From Psococerastis gibbosa (Eukaryota > Arthropoda > Insecta > Psocodea > Psocidae), in NCBI GenBank assembly GCA_963971405.1, contig OZ020489.1, positions 1,798,001 to 1,862,000 on the forward strand: a stretch of DNA of 64,000 nucleotides, written 5' to 3'. Positions 46,694 to 58,664 of this stretch are shown piece by piece. The position numbers were made by a program, and so were the translations under genes. Under the pieces are notes generated by a model. The model was given only the letters and a program-made list of their open reading frames with translations. It had not been told where the DNA came from and made no database searches. Each line of letters opens with the position of its first letter. The first letter of the stretch is position 1.

Positions 46694-47426
46694 GAACCGG
46701 TCCGAGTTTACTCGAACATGCTTTCCAATTTATAAATTACTAGACATTGACAGACCAATACATTGTAACTGAAGTAAGTAGTAACAGTATCACATGTCAC
46801 GTAATGTATTGGAGCGTGAATTTTCCAAAATGTCTCAAAAAATAATCTTTTGCACTGAAAGAAATATTTTTTTGGGAACGCAACCTGCCCGTTTTTGTTA
46901 TCCTATTGAACACCTAACACATACCTGAAGGTAGAAATCATCAATAGAAAGGTTCCGCAGAAAAAATATTTTTTTATGAAAATTGAGTTATTTTTATTTT
47001 TTTTTACACCCAGAAGCAAACTATCAAGGGGCAAGCGACCCCCCGCATTTTGTTAACATTAATAACGACTACAATATATGTGAATTTAAAAGAAATCGTT
47101 GGAGCCGTTTTTTAGAAAGAATTTTTTTAGACGTTTTTTGAGAATAACCCCCCCCCCCCAAATTGAGTTAGTCCCAAAATAAAAAAAATAGTTCCGAGGT
47201 ATGATTTTTGTGAACCTACATGCCAAATTTCATCAAAATCGACCGAGTAGTTTGCCCGGAAATCGACGCACAGACAGACAGAACGACAGACAGCCAGACA
47301 TTTCGAAAAAAAAACACTTTTTTGGGTTCCTGGGACCTCAAAACGTGTAAATCCGTTGAAATCTCGGAATCGAAAATTTCGACCATCACAAAGCTTTCCT
47401 TATACCACATATAAATTGGAAAGCAA
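46694..47426 (+). repeat. 850-bp dispersed repeat, copy A (733 bp)
   Basis: It starts GAACCGGTCCGAGTTTACTC and ends ATAAATTGGAAAGCAA. Subterminal inverted repeats TGCTTTCCAATTTAT/ATAAATTGGAAAGCA (the right end here has CACATATAAATTGG) bound it. About 110 bp are missing from the 5' third compared with the other copies. The 3' half holds the GACA-rich tract and the ATTTCATCAAAATCGACCGA block common to all copies. It is non-coding; the superfamily is not determined. Confidence 0.8.
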
Positions 47427-47959
47427 TAAATACAGGTCTTTAAGATGTTGGAAATTGCATGCTAAAGTCATAAAATATACTGTATGTGGAAATCACGCAA
47501 TGCTAAACTGAAATAAAGTTAGCAATCAAATTGGAGGTATTCGAACCCTGTACACAACCCCATTTAAATAATAAAAGGTTTGCTAACTATTCCGACTTAA
47601 ATCCAAAGGAATTGCGTTCGCTCTAACGAACCTTTTTCCCGCAACCCAAGTTCCCTAAAGTTGCCCGTGGGCCCCATTTTTCTTTATTATCAACCTTTCC
47701 CTTTCAAATTTTAAATAATTCGCCTCCCATTTTCCCAGTCATATCAATTCTTTTATAAGTTTACTTAGGTGATAGCTAGCCCTCTTTTTTCCCTTCAGTG
47801 TCATTACATAGGTAGTTTTCTTTTGACTTACTTTCATTTTCATGGAACAGAATTTAATGCCTACAGTATATTATTACAATGACCGTTTTAAAATTACGCC
47901 GAAGTAGGTATAAGACTATATTGAGTACCTATATATTTTATTGTAGTTCAAATGCAACC
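47427..47959. other. Unrecognised intergenic DNA
   Basis: No feature is recognised. Confidence 0.35.
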
Positions 47960-48970
47960 AATATAATAATATAATATAATAATTCAATACAATAATGCCA
48001 TGTTACAGCGTTTTCTTAAGTCCATATCGCAAGGCAAGGGCCCGTGTGCGACTGGTACTATCTGGCTATGGAGGGGGGGGGGGGTGTTGGAGTGTTTACG
48101 GGGTGGTATACTTTTATGTTGATGGTAGTTCGGTCTTTATCCATTGTGTAACTGCTCTTTTGAAACAATTGAAGTTTTTTAATGACTTTATTTGGATTGG
48201 TAGTTTATTGTAATAGGATATGCCTATATATTCAGATTGGTGTTGAGATCTTGTGGTTCGAACAGTTTGTTGTGTGAAAGGATGTGTGTGGAGCCATCTT
48301 GTGTTGTGTGAGTGTTGTACAGATTTTAAGTTTTGTTTTTGATTGCGTACTAATATTATTGAGTTTTTTATATATAATTGTTTAATGTCTAGGACATCCG
48401 CTAAAATGTATAGGTCTTTTGTTGGATATAATGTCCCCTTTTTATGTATAATTTTTAGGATTGTTCTTTGTACGCCGTACGGTATTGACTTTGTCCGTTA
48501 CATTTTGGTAGGCACCTCCCCAGGCTGATATTGCATATGTTAGATGGGATTCCGCTATAGCGTGATAAAAGGATTTAATTAGAGGTTCTTGTGCAACGTT
48601 ACGAAGTTGGACAAATTTATATATAGTTTTTCTTAGTTTGTTGGCAACCAATTGAGTATGGGGTTCCCATTTCAATTGTTCATCTATTATGATGCCTAAG
48701 TATTTCGTGTTTTCAGTTTGGATTATGTTTTCTATGGACAAGTTGTTGGTACAAGCGTCTCTTTTTGACGAAAAATCAACAAATACCGTCTTTTCCAGGT
48801 TTAACGATAATCTATTTTTTTCTAACCATTGTTTGATTAAGTTAAATTCTGAGTTGGCTAGTGTGTATAGATCATGATATGTATCCGCTATGCAGGTGAT
48901 ACAGGTGTCATCGGCAAAAGCAATTATTGATTCGAATCTATTTGTTTCTAATAAATCGTTACTGTAAGTA
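47960..48970 (-). mobile_element. 5'-truncated LINE with reverse-transcriptase fragment
   Basis: On the minus strand the frame opens near 48970 with YSNDLLETNRFES, then the catalytic IIAFADDTCI, then LNLEKTVFVDFSSKRD, TKYLGIIIDEQLKWEPH and SFYHAIAESHLTYAISAWGG: the palm and thumb segments of a non-LTR retrotransposon reverse transcriptase. One frame change occurs in an A-rich tract at about 48476-48480; after it the frame continues through RTILKIIHKKGTL and DVLDIKQLYIKNSI to a TAA at 48114-48116. A 3' UTR of about 150 bp ends in a TATTA-rich tail near 47960. The block order suits the Jockey/I/CR1 assemblage; the clade is unresolved. It is dead: it lacks the endonuclease and most of the fingers. 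Confidence 0.88.
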
Positions 48971-49436
48971 TACTGTACTTAGCTACCGTTCGACTGTTTT
49001 TTTTTTTTACAATAAAGTATATTCACGGAGCAAGTATGTCGTCTACTAGCAGAAAAGATAAATGTAGTATAATTATATTGATTAACATCAGCGAAATTAT
49101 GAACAAGGTAAAGCAATACTCAGAGCGGGTCTGACAGGGTCTGAGATGTAAATGAAAATAAGTAAAACCTCTTAAAGGCTGTTGCGTATAATAATAATGA
49201 CGTAAGTAGTAAATAAGGGAACCAGTTGATGGTGCTGGTGAAAACTCGCTCCGTCTTTGTGCATTTATTCCTAATTAAATTAAGATGTTTGCGAAATATT
49301 TTGAGCCTTTAATTAGAGGAGGAAAACATTTATCGTTAATAACTCGCGGCCCAATAATACTTTTCATTGGAACAGCAGCTCACAATAACACTGCCAGATG
49401 GCAGGCGTGCTGATCGCCCAGCATTATATTTAAAAA
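48971..49436. other. Unrecognised intergenic DNA
   Basis: No feature is recognised apart from a 10-base T run near 49000. Confidence 0.35.
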
Positions 49437-50280
49437 GAACCGGTCCGAGTTTACTCGAACATGCTTTCCAATTTATCAAAATTAGTAGATAGAGAAAATG
49501 AGTAATTTCGTGGTAAATAATTTTCCTATGGTTGAATTTCCGACATCTCTAGGGGGGTGTCCACCTGACGTCACTGGAGGTGAGGTAAATTCAAGATAGG
49601 TCAGACCAACACATTACCACACAGCAATACTGGCAGGGCACGCAATGCATTTCAGCGTGAATTTTCTATCATTTTTTCAAAAAAACATTTTTTTGTAGAA
49701 AACCAAATAGATTTTTGGGAAAGCAACCTGTCCGGTTTCGTTACACAATTTAACACCTAAAACATACATGAACGTAGAAATCATCGATAGAAAGGTTTCG
49801 CAGAAAAATTATTTTTTAGTCATTTTTCATTAAAATTTAGTTATTTTTATTTTTTTACCCCCAGAAGCAACCTATCAAGGGGCAAGCGACCCCCCGCATT
49901 TCGATAACATTAATAACGACTACAATATATGTGAATTTTAAAGAAATCGTTGGAGCCGTTTTTGAGAAATAATGTTTTTTAGACGTTTTTTGAGAATAAC
50001 CCCCCCCCCCCCCAAATTGAGTTAGTCCCAAAATAAAAAAAATAGTTCCGAGGTATGATTTTTGTGAACCTACATGCCAAATTTCATCAAAATCGACCGA
50101 GTAGTTTGCCCGGAAATCGACGCACAGACAGACAGAACGACAGACAGCCAGACATTTCGAAAAAAAAACACTTTTTTGGGTTCCTGGGACCTTAAAACGT
50201 GTAAATCCGTTGAAATCTCGGAATCGAAAATTTGGACCGTCACAAAGCTTTCCTTATACTACGTATAAATTGGAAAGCAA
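49437..50280 (+). repeat. 850-bp dispersed repeat, copy B (844 bp)
   Basis: This is a full-length copy. From left: GAACCGGTCCGAGTTTACTC with a short CGAGT/ACTCG hairpin, TGCTTTCCAATTTAT, GTCCACCTGACGTCACTGG, GGTTTCGTTACACAATTT, GGGGCAAGCGACCCCCCGC, a C run of about 14, ATTTCATCAAAATCGACCGA, a GACA-rich tract, and ATAAATTGGAAAGCA at the end. Flanks are A-rich on both sides, so a target duplication cannot be fixed. Confidence 0.85.
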
Positions 50281-51928
50281 AAATCTTGTTGGAGCAGCTT
50301 ATAAGTTTAATCTTTAACTTGGTCCACGATTTATAAATATATATATATAATAATATATATAAATATGTTAGCCTTAGCTGCACTGCAGTATTTTTTGTAT
50401 AAATTCAAATTTCACATAAAATATTGATCGCAGTGCTAATATTACTGAGTAGGTAGGCGCATCCAATGTTCCCATGCGTTTGGATAAGTAGTACGATATG
50501 TAGTCGTCACTAACACCGATTGGTTGCAAATTTATTTCGAATTTAATATCAGTGTTAGTGTTTTGAAGGTATACAAATGTTGAGGAACAATAATTCTCGA
50601 AACAAATCCACAGTCCAACCATCGATATTTCTTGCAAAAGTGCGAAATTTGTTTTTGTACGGTTAGTGGAAGAGTCCCACACAGTTTTAAGCAATTGCCC
50701 TGACTTAATTGCTATGACAACGTAACTACATTCCCATATAAATCACCCATTAAGTGTATCGCTCGAATTAAAATAAGGAAAAAAACGTTGCTGAGTTTTC
50801 TAATGTGAAAAGAGCTGTAAGCCCCATTCCCTCCGGTACACAGTGCTATACATACAGTAGGAATTTCAAATAACAATATTCATTTATGGGACAGTGGCTG
50901 GGCTGGATATAATGCACACCCCCTGTCATATTTAAACCGTCCATTCCTTTTTAATTGCCTAATAAATTTCCTTTTTATAGTGTCTGCCTTTATTTTTTTT
51001 AGTTTTTAGGGACCCATGATAATATTCTCGGGTCTGACAGTTTATGTTACAATGCTTGTTTTCATTTTACGACTTTTGTAAAAGTTCGATGAAATCAATT
51101 TTGGAAAATTTGACGCTAAATTATTCATTCTTATTAAATTTATGAAACGTGCCTTATATTCCATGATAGATAATTCACAGCCCATGGAGAAAACGTGTCC
51201 AGGTTTTAAGTTATCTTTAATGGTTGCTGCTGATTGGCACCACAATGTACCGTACATTATTGTGCACACAGAGCAACGTTTAATACAGCAGGGTACACAG
51301 GCTACTTGTATCTGGTGCAACACCATAACTGATCAGGAGGGGGGAGGGAGCAAAGAGGGAAAAAACGTTTGATTCTGAAGTTCAAAACTACTTCTGTGAG
51401 TCATGAACATCTTCCAGACTGATAATATTGTAAATGGCAGATATGCCAACAAATATTTGACTTGTTGTTTCTCTTTGAGCACTGCTTTGCCTTGCAGATA
51501 TCGCGCATTGTAATTCAGAGTGGCAGAGGTGAAATACGTTTGCCAAGCAGTCAGGTATTTCTAAGTTAAATTTAAAATTATCGAATGAAAGAGGTAGGGT
51601 GAGGTGGGGCCGCTTTGTCTGACTTGTATTGTCATGCGAATTCTTCCCAACTTTGCTCCGTTCCAATAAAAATCTTTCTTTCTCCTCTACTTATTATTAT
51701 ATTAAATTTCAGTGAGAGGTGCGCGAGCTAATAATGAAGGAATTAATGGAAATCTTAATATACTTCCTCCCAAATGAGGGCCAAGTTGATAGGATCAAAC
51801 TTTTTGCAGAGCAGATACCTAATGCTGCATTTTAAATTAAGTGAGCCAAACACCTAACCATCGAACAAAAACATGCATTCTCAAGCATTGGAACAGAATG
51901 AGAAGAAAATGATCAAACCAACGATAAA
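50281..51928. other. Unrecognised intergenic DNA
   Basis: No gene is seen. An AT palindrome (TA-rich) lies at about 50325-50367. Confidence 0.35.
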
Positions 51929-52795
51929 GAACCGGTCCGACTTCACTCGAACATGCTTTCCAATTTATCAAAATTATTAGATAGAGAAAATTAGTAATTT
52001 TATGGCAAATATTTTTCCTATGGTTAAATTTCCGATATCTCGGGGGGGGGGGGGGGCGGTTGTCCACCTGACGTCACTGGAAGTGAGGTAAATTCTCGAT
52101 AGGTCAAACAAACACATTAATTACCACACAGCAATAATGGCAGGGCATGCAATGCATTTGAGCGCGAATTTTCTATCATTTTTTTCAAAAAATAATTTTT
52201 TGGGCAAAACCAAATATTTTTTTGGGAAAGCAACCTATCCGGTTTCGCTACTCAATTTAACACCTAAAACATGCTTGAAGGTACAAATCATCGATAGAAA
52301 GGTTTCGCATTTTTTAGTCATTTTTTCATTAAAATTTAGTTATTTTTATTTTTTTACCCCCAGAAGCAAACTATCAAGGGGCAAGCGACCCCCCGCATTT
52401 TGTCAACATTAATAACGACTACAATCTACGAGAATTTAAAAGAAATCGTTGGAGCCGTTTTTGAGAAATAATTTTTTTAGACGTATTTTTGGAGTTTTTT
52501 GAAAATAAAACCCCCCCAAATTGAGTTAGCCCAAAAAAAAAAAAAAATGGTCCCGAGGTATGATTTTTGTGAACCTATATGCCAAATTTCACTCAAATCC
52601 ACTGAGTAGTTTGCCCGGAAATCGACGAACAGACAGACCGACAGACCGACAGACCGACCGACAGACAGACATTTTGTAAAAACCACTTTTTTGGGTTCCT
52701 GGGACCTCAAAACGTGTAAATCCGTTGAAATCTCGGAATCGAAAATTTCGACCATCACAAAGCTTTCCTTATACTACGTATAAATTGGAAAGCAA
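51929..52795 (+). repeat. 850-bp dispersed repeat, copy C (867 bp)
   Basis: A full-length copy with the same ends as copies B and D. It carries a longer G run (about 52041-52055) beside GTCCACCTGACGTCACTGG and an expanded GACCGACAGACCGACAGACC tract. It lies 117 bp before copy D in the same orientation. Confidence 0.85.
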
Positions 52796-52912
52796 AAACT
52801 AGAATAGATCGCGCTTAACCATAAGTTTGGCCGATTGCGGGCCAACATAGGTGGCATTAGAAAAATCGCCGTGGAGGAAACGTTTCCAAGTTGTAGGGAT
52901 GCAAACATAAAA

Positions 52913-53600
52913 GAACCGGTCCGAGTTTACTCGAACATGCTTTCCAATTTATCAACATTAGTAGATAGAGAATTTGAGTAATTTCATGGTAAATAATTTT
53001 CCAGTGGTTAAATTTCCGATATATGGGGGGGGGGAGGTTGTCCTCCACCTAACGTCACTGGAAGTGAGGTAAATTCTAGATAGCTCAGACCAACACATTA
53101 ATTACAACACAGCATTAATGGCAGGGCACGCAATGCATTTGAGCGCGAATTTTCTATCATTTTTTCAAAAAATAATACTTTGTGCAAAACCAAATATTTT
53201 TTTGGGAAAGCACATATCCGGTTTCGTTACTCAATTTAACACCTAAAACATGCCTGAAGGTAGAAATCAGCGATAGAAAGGTTTCGCAGAAAAATTATTT
53301 TTCAGTCATTTTTCATTAAAATTTAGTTATTTTTATTTTTTTACCCCCAGAAGCAAACTATCAAGGGGCAAGCGACTCCCCGCATTTTGTCAACATTAAT
53401 AACGACTACAATATATGAGAATTTAAAAGAAATCGTTGGAGCCGTTTTTGAGAAATAATTTTTTTAGACGTTTTTTTTTGAGTTTTTTGAAAATAAAAAC
53501 CCCCCGAATTGAGTTAGCCCAAAATAAAGGTATGATTTTTGTGAACCTACATGCCGAATTTCATCAAAATCGACCGAGTAGTTTGCCCGGAAATCGACGC

Positions 53601-53631
<31 letters not shown>

Positions 53632-53755
53632 TTTCGTAAAAACCACTTTTTTGGGTTCCTTGGACCTGAAAACGTGTAAATCCGTTGAAATCGCGGAATC
53701 GAAAATTTCGACCATCACAAAGCTTTCCTTATACTACGTATAAATTGGAAAGCAA
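52913..53755 (+). repeat. 850-bp dispersed repeat, copy D (843 bp)
   Basis: A full-length copy with both subterminal inverted repeats. Its tetranucleotide tract is pure (CAGA)n at about 53601-53631, the most regular in the window. Confidence 0.85.
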
Positions 53756-55391
53756 TAATAAAATTTTGGTAAATGTAAACAAATGAGCATTTCAACAGGC
53801 ACGACAGACTACCGAATTCAGACGCAGTATGTTCCCTACTCTCTTAATAGCTTTATTTAAACTGTATTTGGCTTATGGTGAGAACCGCCCACTTATACTG
53901 GGAAACGACTGTTTGCTGCTTCATTACCTAAGCTTGCTAGCCTGGATCAAACTAGTGCACTAAAATCCCACAAGGGCGCGATACTAACGGCTCACTTTCC
54001 AATAGATGCAACATTGTGTACAACTAATTAGATACAGACAGCAACAAAAGCCGTGTCCACTTAATAGAAAAAGTATAATGAGTCATGACCAAATCTTGAT
54101 CCACCAAAAGTTGAGATGGGCGCGCTTTAAAATAGGCGTAAAATCGTATAGAATCACGGGGAAACTACTAAATTCAACGTATCGTGACTGGCAGTTACTA
54201 CAGATTACACAATTCCCTTTGATCTTAAGTATTGTATGCATTGCCATAATTTGTAATACTATGTACTATAGTTTCAATATTTTATTATAATGATCCATTG
54301 AATGAATTTGTTGGAAAGCAATACAAGCAACGCATGGAAATGCATGTAGGCAAACTATCATTAACTGACAGAACTGTGTAAATACATATAACCAGAAGTT
54401 GACTCAAAGGAAGGCCTTTCTGACATTTCATAAATCATAACGGCGAGGCCGTCGTGGACACGCAAGGGAGGGATGAAAAGAAAGCGCTGCGCTGCAGTAT
54501 TCATTACTGACACACATAATTTATCAAGCGGCGAGGTGTCAACAGCTCAGATGGATCGCACAGGTTTTACTGGTTTCCACCTGAATAATGCAGTCAAACT
54601 AAGTCGCTGTGCGGAGACCCGACAGTCAACGGCTCAAGGCGCACGTATCCAATACTGTTGGATGCTGTATTATTTATGTGTTATGCCAGTATGTTTTGAA
54701 CATACATACATGCACAGCTCCATAGCTAAGTTAGTTCCCTGTTCAGCCATTAGTTTCATGGTAAATGTTAAGAATTTGATAGGCTGTTCACAAGCTTTTA
54801 AAATGAAGGAAAAATTGGCGAGCGAAAAATGATGATTAGCCGCACAACTTTTATTTTTTGTTCACAATTTATTATGTGTATGAGGGGAAAATGGTTAAAA
54901 TGAATACAGGTATGTACCGAACAAAAACCGACTGGGCATGGGCCCGAGGACGATCAGGTCACTTAAGACGACATTGCGAATACGAGCTTCCATTGGGGGG
55001 CGCTGACGTTGGGGCACCTTCAATTATTGTTTGTAACGGGCGAGGGGCAATTGCAATTGCATCATTTAAAAAAAAAAATAAGAAAGCCCAATTGTGGCAA
55101 TTAGCCTTGTTGAAAGCATATCGGACTATATTCGAAGGGACCCTAAATGACATTATTCTGTAAAGGGTTTGCAAAATTAATTTGGCTTTGCTTCGGCGCA
55201 CAACTTTCATTCATTTCAGCGAAATATCTACGTCACTGGATGGCGCCCTTGGATTGCGCAATTAAATTCCGATGTTTCATTAGAAGGTAATGGTCGTAAC
55301 GGACGGTATTTCTGTCGAATTTGAAAAGGCAACGCCGGGAAATTCGGCATCTGCGGCCGAGGGAGCACAATAGGTGTACCATTGTGACGCA

Positions 55392-55415
55392 GACAAAGGA
55401 ACGGGAGCCTTTGTC
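55392..55415. promoter_or_regulatory. Inverted SOX/TCF-type motif pair
   Basis: GACAAAGG, eight bases, then CCTTTGTC: an exact inverted pair of the ACAAAG core bound by SOX and TCF/LEF proteins. It sits in repeat-free sequence. Function is inferred from the motif only. Confidence 0.3.
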
Positions 55416-56589
55416 ATATCTCAGCACAAACGGAAAATTAACGGCCGGGCTTAGACATTGACATACCTACGAGTACATGTGTGCTCCCAATTACCTTCAC
55501 TGCGAGTGCTTACTTTACCTTTGGGCACCATATACAATTTATTATAACGTCGGGATGGGAAATGCTTCAGAATGCTTACATTAGAGGCTTGTTTGCAGTG
55601 GCACAAAAAGTAGTTTGATATGGTAAATAAATGATTAGAATACATTCTTGCCGCGGACTCGCGGGGTCCCTGCCGGGGTCGTGGACCCAATTTTGTATAG
55701 AACAACGAGCGCCATCAGTCCACCACTGAGGCCTTCCACCTTGTTGTGGTCAGCACGATTTTCAATAAATACAAGTTTCCCTTAAACATTGTTTCTCACA
55801 ACCTCCTTCATCCCTTAATTGTGCTGGGGCTTATTGGGAAAATGATCCTTGTATTGTACTGTATGTGTATGGCTTACTTAAAATTACATTTGACTGAAGG
55901 CGAATGTGACACAACAAATGCTCCTCTTGACCTTCAAACACCAACAACAATTACCCACAGTTATCGCAAGCGTGGAAAGCGCGCCCATTTTCAACCCTTT
56001 TCGTGAATTTTCAACTGGAATAACCGTAGCCATGGCAAAGATGTGTTAACTATAAAATGATTGTGTGGGCCCGTGTATCCGCCTACACTCCAGACTCCAG
56101 TTATTTGTTTAACATGCATAATCAACCTCGTGACTTACATATCTCACCCCAAGCCTACAAAGCTCCAGGCCATACTAAAACTAGTTCAATTACTTGAACC
56201 TATCTCTTCTAGACACGATCTACAGACCAATAATCCGACCTACCATAAATCTCAACCCAAACCAGAACGGCCTACTGACAAGAGTCCAAAAACATGGACT
56301 TGTGCCGCAGGGTGGTCCAACAACAATGTAGGTACTGACGAACAGTAAATCACCATAACGACACCCCTTGTATACGAGGACCTGCCCAAACGCTCAATCT
56401 ATTTAAATGATCCAATTCAATAGATTGAATGGGGTGGGGGGTGTATGAACGTTATTGGATGTCAGCATGAGAGTAGGCCAGCAGATATGCAAACTGGAAC
56501 GAGACGAGACATGAAATCCCTCGCCAAGTCTGGGTTCCCCATTCTCAATGGCAACTTTACTACCATAACGTGACTATACTTCGAGTACG

Positions 56590-56660
56590 CTTTCAGAACG
56601 ACCACGGCCTATCCTCCCGGATTCTACTGCTTCGTCACGAAATTAAAAGCCTTTGTAATT
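56590..56660 (+). repeat. Diverged single arm of the 38.4-kb palindrome repeat
   Basis: CGACCACGGCCTATCCTCCC followed by GGATTCTACTGCTTCGTC matches the right arm at 38449-38487 with several changes. It then continues into AAAGCCTTTG, which matches the inverse of the left flank at 38341-38352. Confidence 0.6.
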
Positions 56661-58299
56661 ATTACTACCATAGGTAGGGGGAACACGGAGCTAACAGCTA
56701 ACAGCTAGTGATCAATAAAGAGGATACTCACAAGTCAGACTCAGCAGGGTGAAAGGGTGGTACGTGGCGCAAAACATAGGGAGGCTGACAATTAGTATTG
56801 TATTGTATTGTTGTCATAATCTTTGATGAACTTAGTTCCCTGGTTGGGTGGAAGACTCTGCGTTGTCTGATATGCCAGGAGCATATAATTGGGATTGTAA
56901 ATAATGATGGTATTGCAAGCAGTGAAAAGTCAATTAGCAGAGCAGTAGGTTGCTCGTGCACTACCAATTTAGACCATGGTAGCGAGCAACCTCCATGTCA
57001 AGCTGACCTGCAGGTACAGCCCTGTGCCTGGCCATATTCAATATTCAAGTTGCTTAAGACACTAGTGGAGGGGGGGGGGGGGGGTAGCCTATACCGGGTT
57101 TTGCATTTCCACCTACATAATCGAAACGTGTTGATTAAGACCCAAGTTATTAGGGATGTAATGAAGCTTAGAACAGTGACATCTAACCCCTCGTGATGGC
57201 ATACGAAAATTACCGGCAGCTGAAGACTAAATAGAAGAAACATAAAATTAACGACAGCGTTACTGCAGCATGTCACTTGAATAACATTTGGGTGGACACT
57301 CTCACCTTGTTTTCGCTTTGTAACATCAGCATCAGCACACTTGACAAAAAAGACACCGCCGGCCGTCACATTATGTGTTGGTTATAGCGCTTGTGCCCCA
57401 GAGAATGGCCGTTTTTTTAGTCCAGACTGTTAATCTAAAAAGTATCATTACCATTTAGGAATACAATATAGTGTTTTAAAGCCACATCAGACTGGCACAT
57501 CCGTCAATTGAAAGTTATACGTACTTCCGGCTATCATTCCTGAAGTTAGTACATTGGTGACTGCAAGATCAACTGTTTGAAATGTAAGTCATTCTCCACT
57601 GGGAGCTACCTGCACGTGTGTGGTTCCCTGAATATCTTTTGTCTCCATGTAGCACAAGCACAATGCACAAAGCCTGCATTATCAAGTCACCATTAAACGT
57701 TTATAATCCAGAAACCTAGCACTTCGTTACGGGGATTAATTTTGAGATATTCCTGACAGACTCTATATTGATAATGTGAAATGGTCAGGTATCGTACATT
57801 ATAATTCGGGTTCGTTGTAGATGTTGTCGCCGACGGCGCTCTGTAATGACTTTCAACAACATTAAGGGATGATATACTGCGTCATGTGTTGGCATGTCTA
57901 ACGTAATTGAATTTACAATGGATGGGCTGCTCACGATCTTTTAACAATAAACACTTATTAGTTATAGGGAAGGTTTTATGATTGGAAAAACGTTGTATGC
58001 TGTGCCTGTCTATTAATACAGAAAATAACGTACGTATAGTCACATTTCTGAGATGTCGCTGAATTTTCCATGTGTGCGAACATTTGGATTCTTCCGATGT
58101 GTAACTCTTTTTGATATACGTATGCATAGTGGGTTGTTCACAGTAATTCTTGCTTGGCAGCGTTGTTACATCCTTACATGACATCACGATAACATGAAGT
58201 GTGACCTGTGAGGCTGTGACCCATATAAGATGAATGTAATCAAAGAACTTATATGATACACTAGAAGAACCATTGGCGCTAGTGTCGCATGGTCATTTG

Positions 58300-58315
58300 A
58301 CTTCCGCCATTTTTG
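58300..58315 (-). promoter_or_regulatory. YY1/ETS-like composite motif
   Basis: The minus strand reads CAAAAATGGCGGAAGT, combining a YY1-type AAnATGGCGG with an ETS-type CGGAAGT. This pairing is known from animal core promoters, but similar GGCGG words recur elsewhere in the window. Confidence 0.3.
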
Positions 58316-58632
58316 GGCTCACAGCAGGGGGTATTCTGTATTTTATTTAAAAACTAAGAGAAAATGCCTTTTTGTTGCCCTTATTATTGCCTATAGGCCT
58401 AATTTAATTTTGTATTTCCTACATTTGAAATTTCATAGGGTACAGCTACTGTTTTAGATGATTGAACTTATTTCATGCTATTGTTTCTTAATAATCCACA
58501 TAATTTTCAGCTATTTTGGGAAGCATATTTATCATAATAGTGAAGTTAGACAGCCTAAATATTTAATAAAGACACATTTTTTTAGTTTTAAAAATCTGGG
58601 GTTAGGTACCATAAGAAAACTATTGAGTTTCA

Positions 58633-58664
58633 TTTGGCGCGAAACGTTGGCGCCAAAATATGGC
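58633..58664. promoter_or_regulatory. Paired E2F-like sites with adjoining YY1-like motif
   Basis: TTTGGCGCGAAA (58633-58644) fits the palindromic E2F consensus TTTSGCGCSAAA. Two bases later TTGGCGCCAAAA (58647-58658) holds a second E2F core, overlapping AAAATATGGCGG (YY1-like). A CCAATCA box follows at about 58696. No gene start is recognised downstream. Confidence 0.4.

Noticed and set aside
46694-46730. Helitron 3' end on the inverse strand of the 850-bp repeat (CGAGT/ACTCG hairpin)
   Set aside because: A hairpin is present, but the CTRR terminus required after it is missing in all copies.
47220-47414. Frames encoding FIKIDRVVCPEID in repeat copies
   Set aside because: The same peptide appears in every copy of the 850-bp repeat because the DNA is repeated; frames are short and broken differently in each copy.
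47530-47560. TATTCGAACCC as a Pol III B box
   Set aside because: The core resembles a B box, but no A box or tRNA fold accompanies it.
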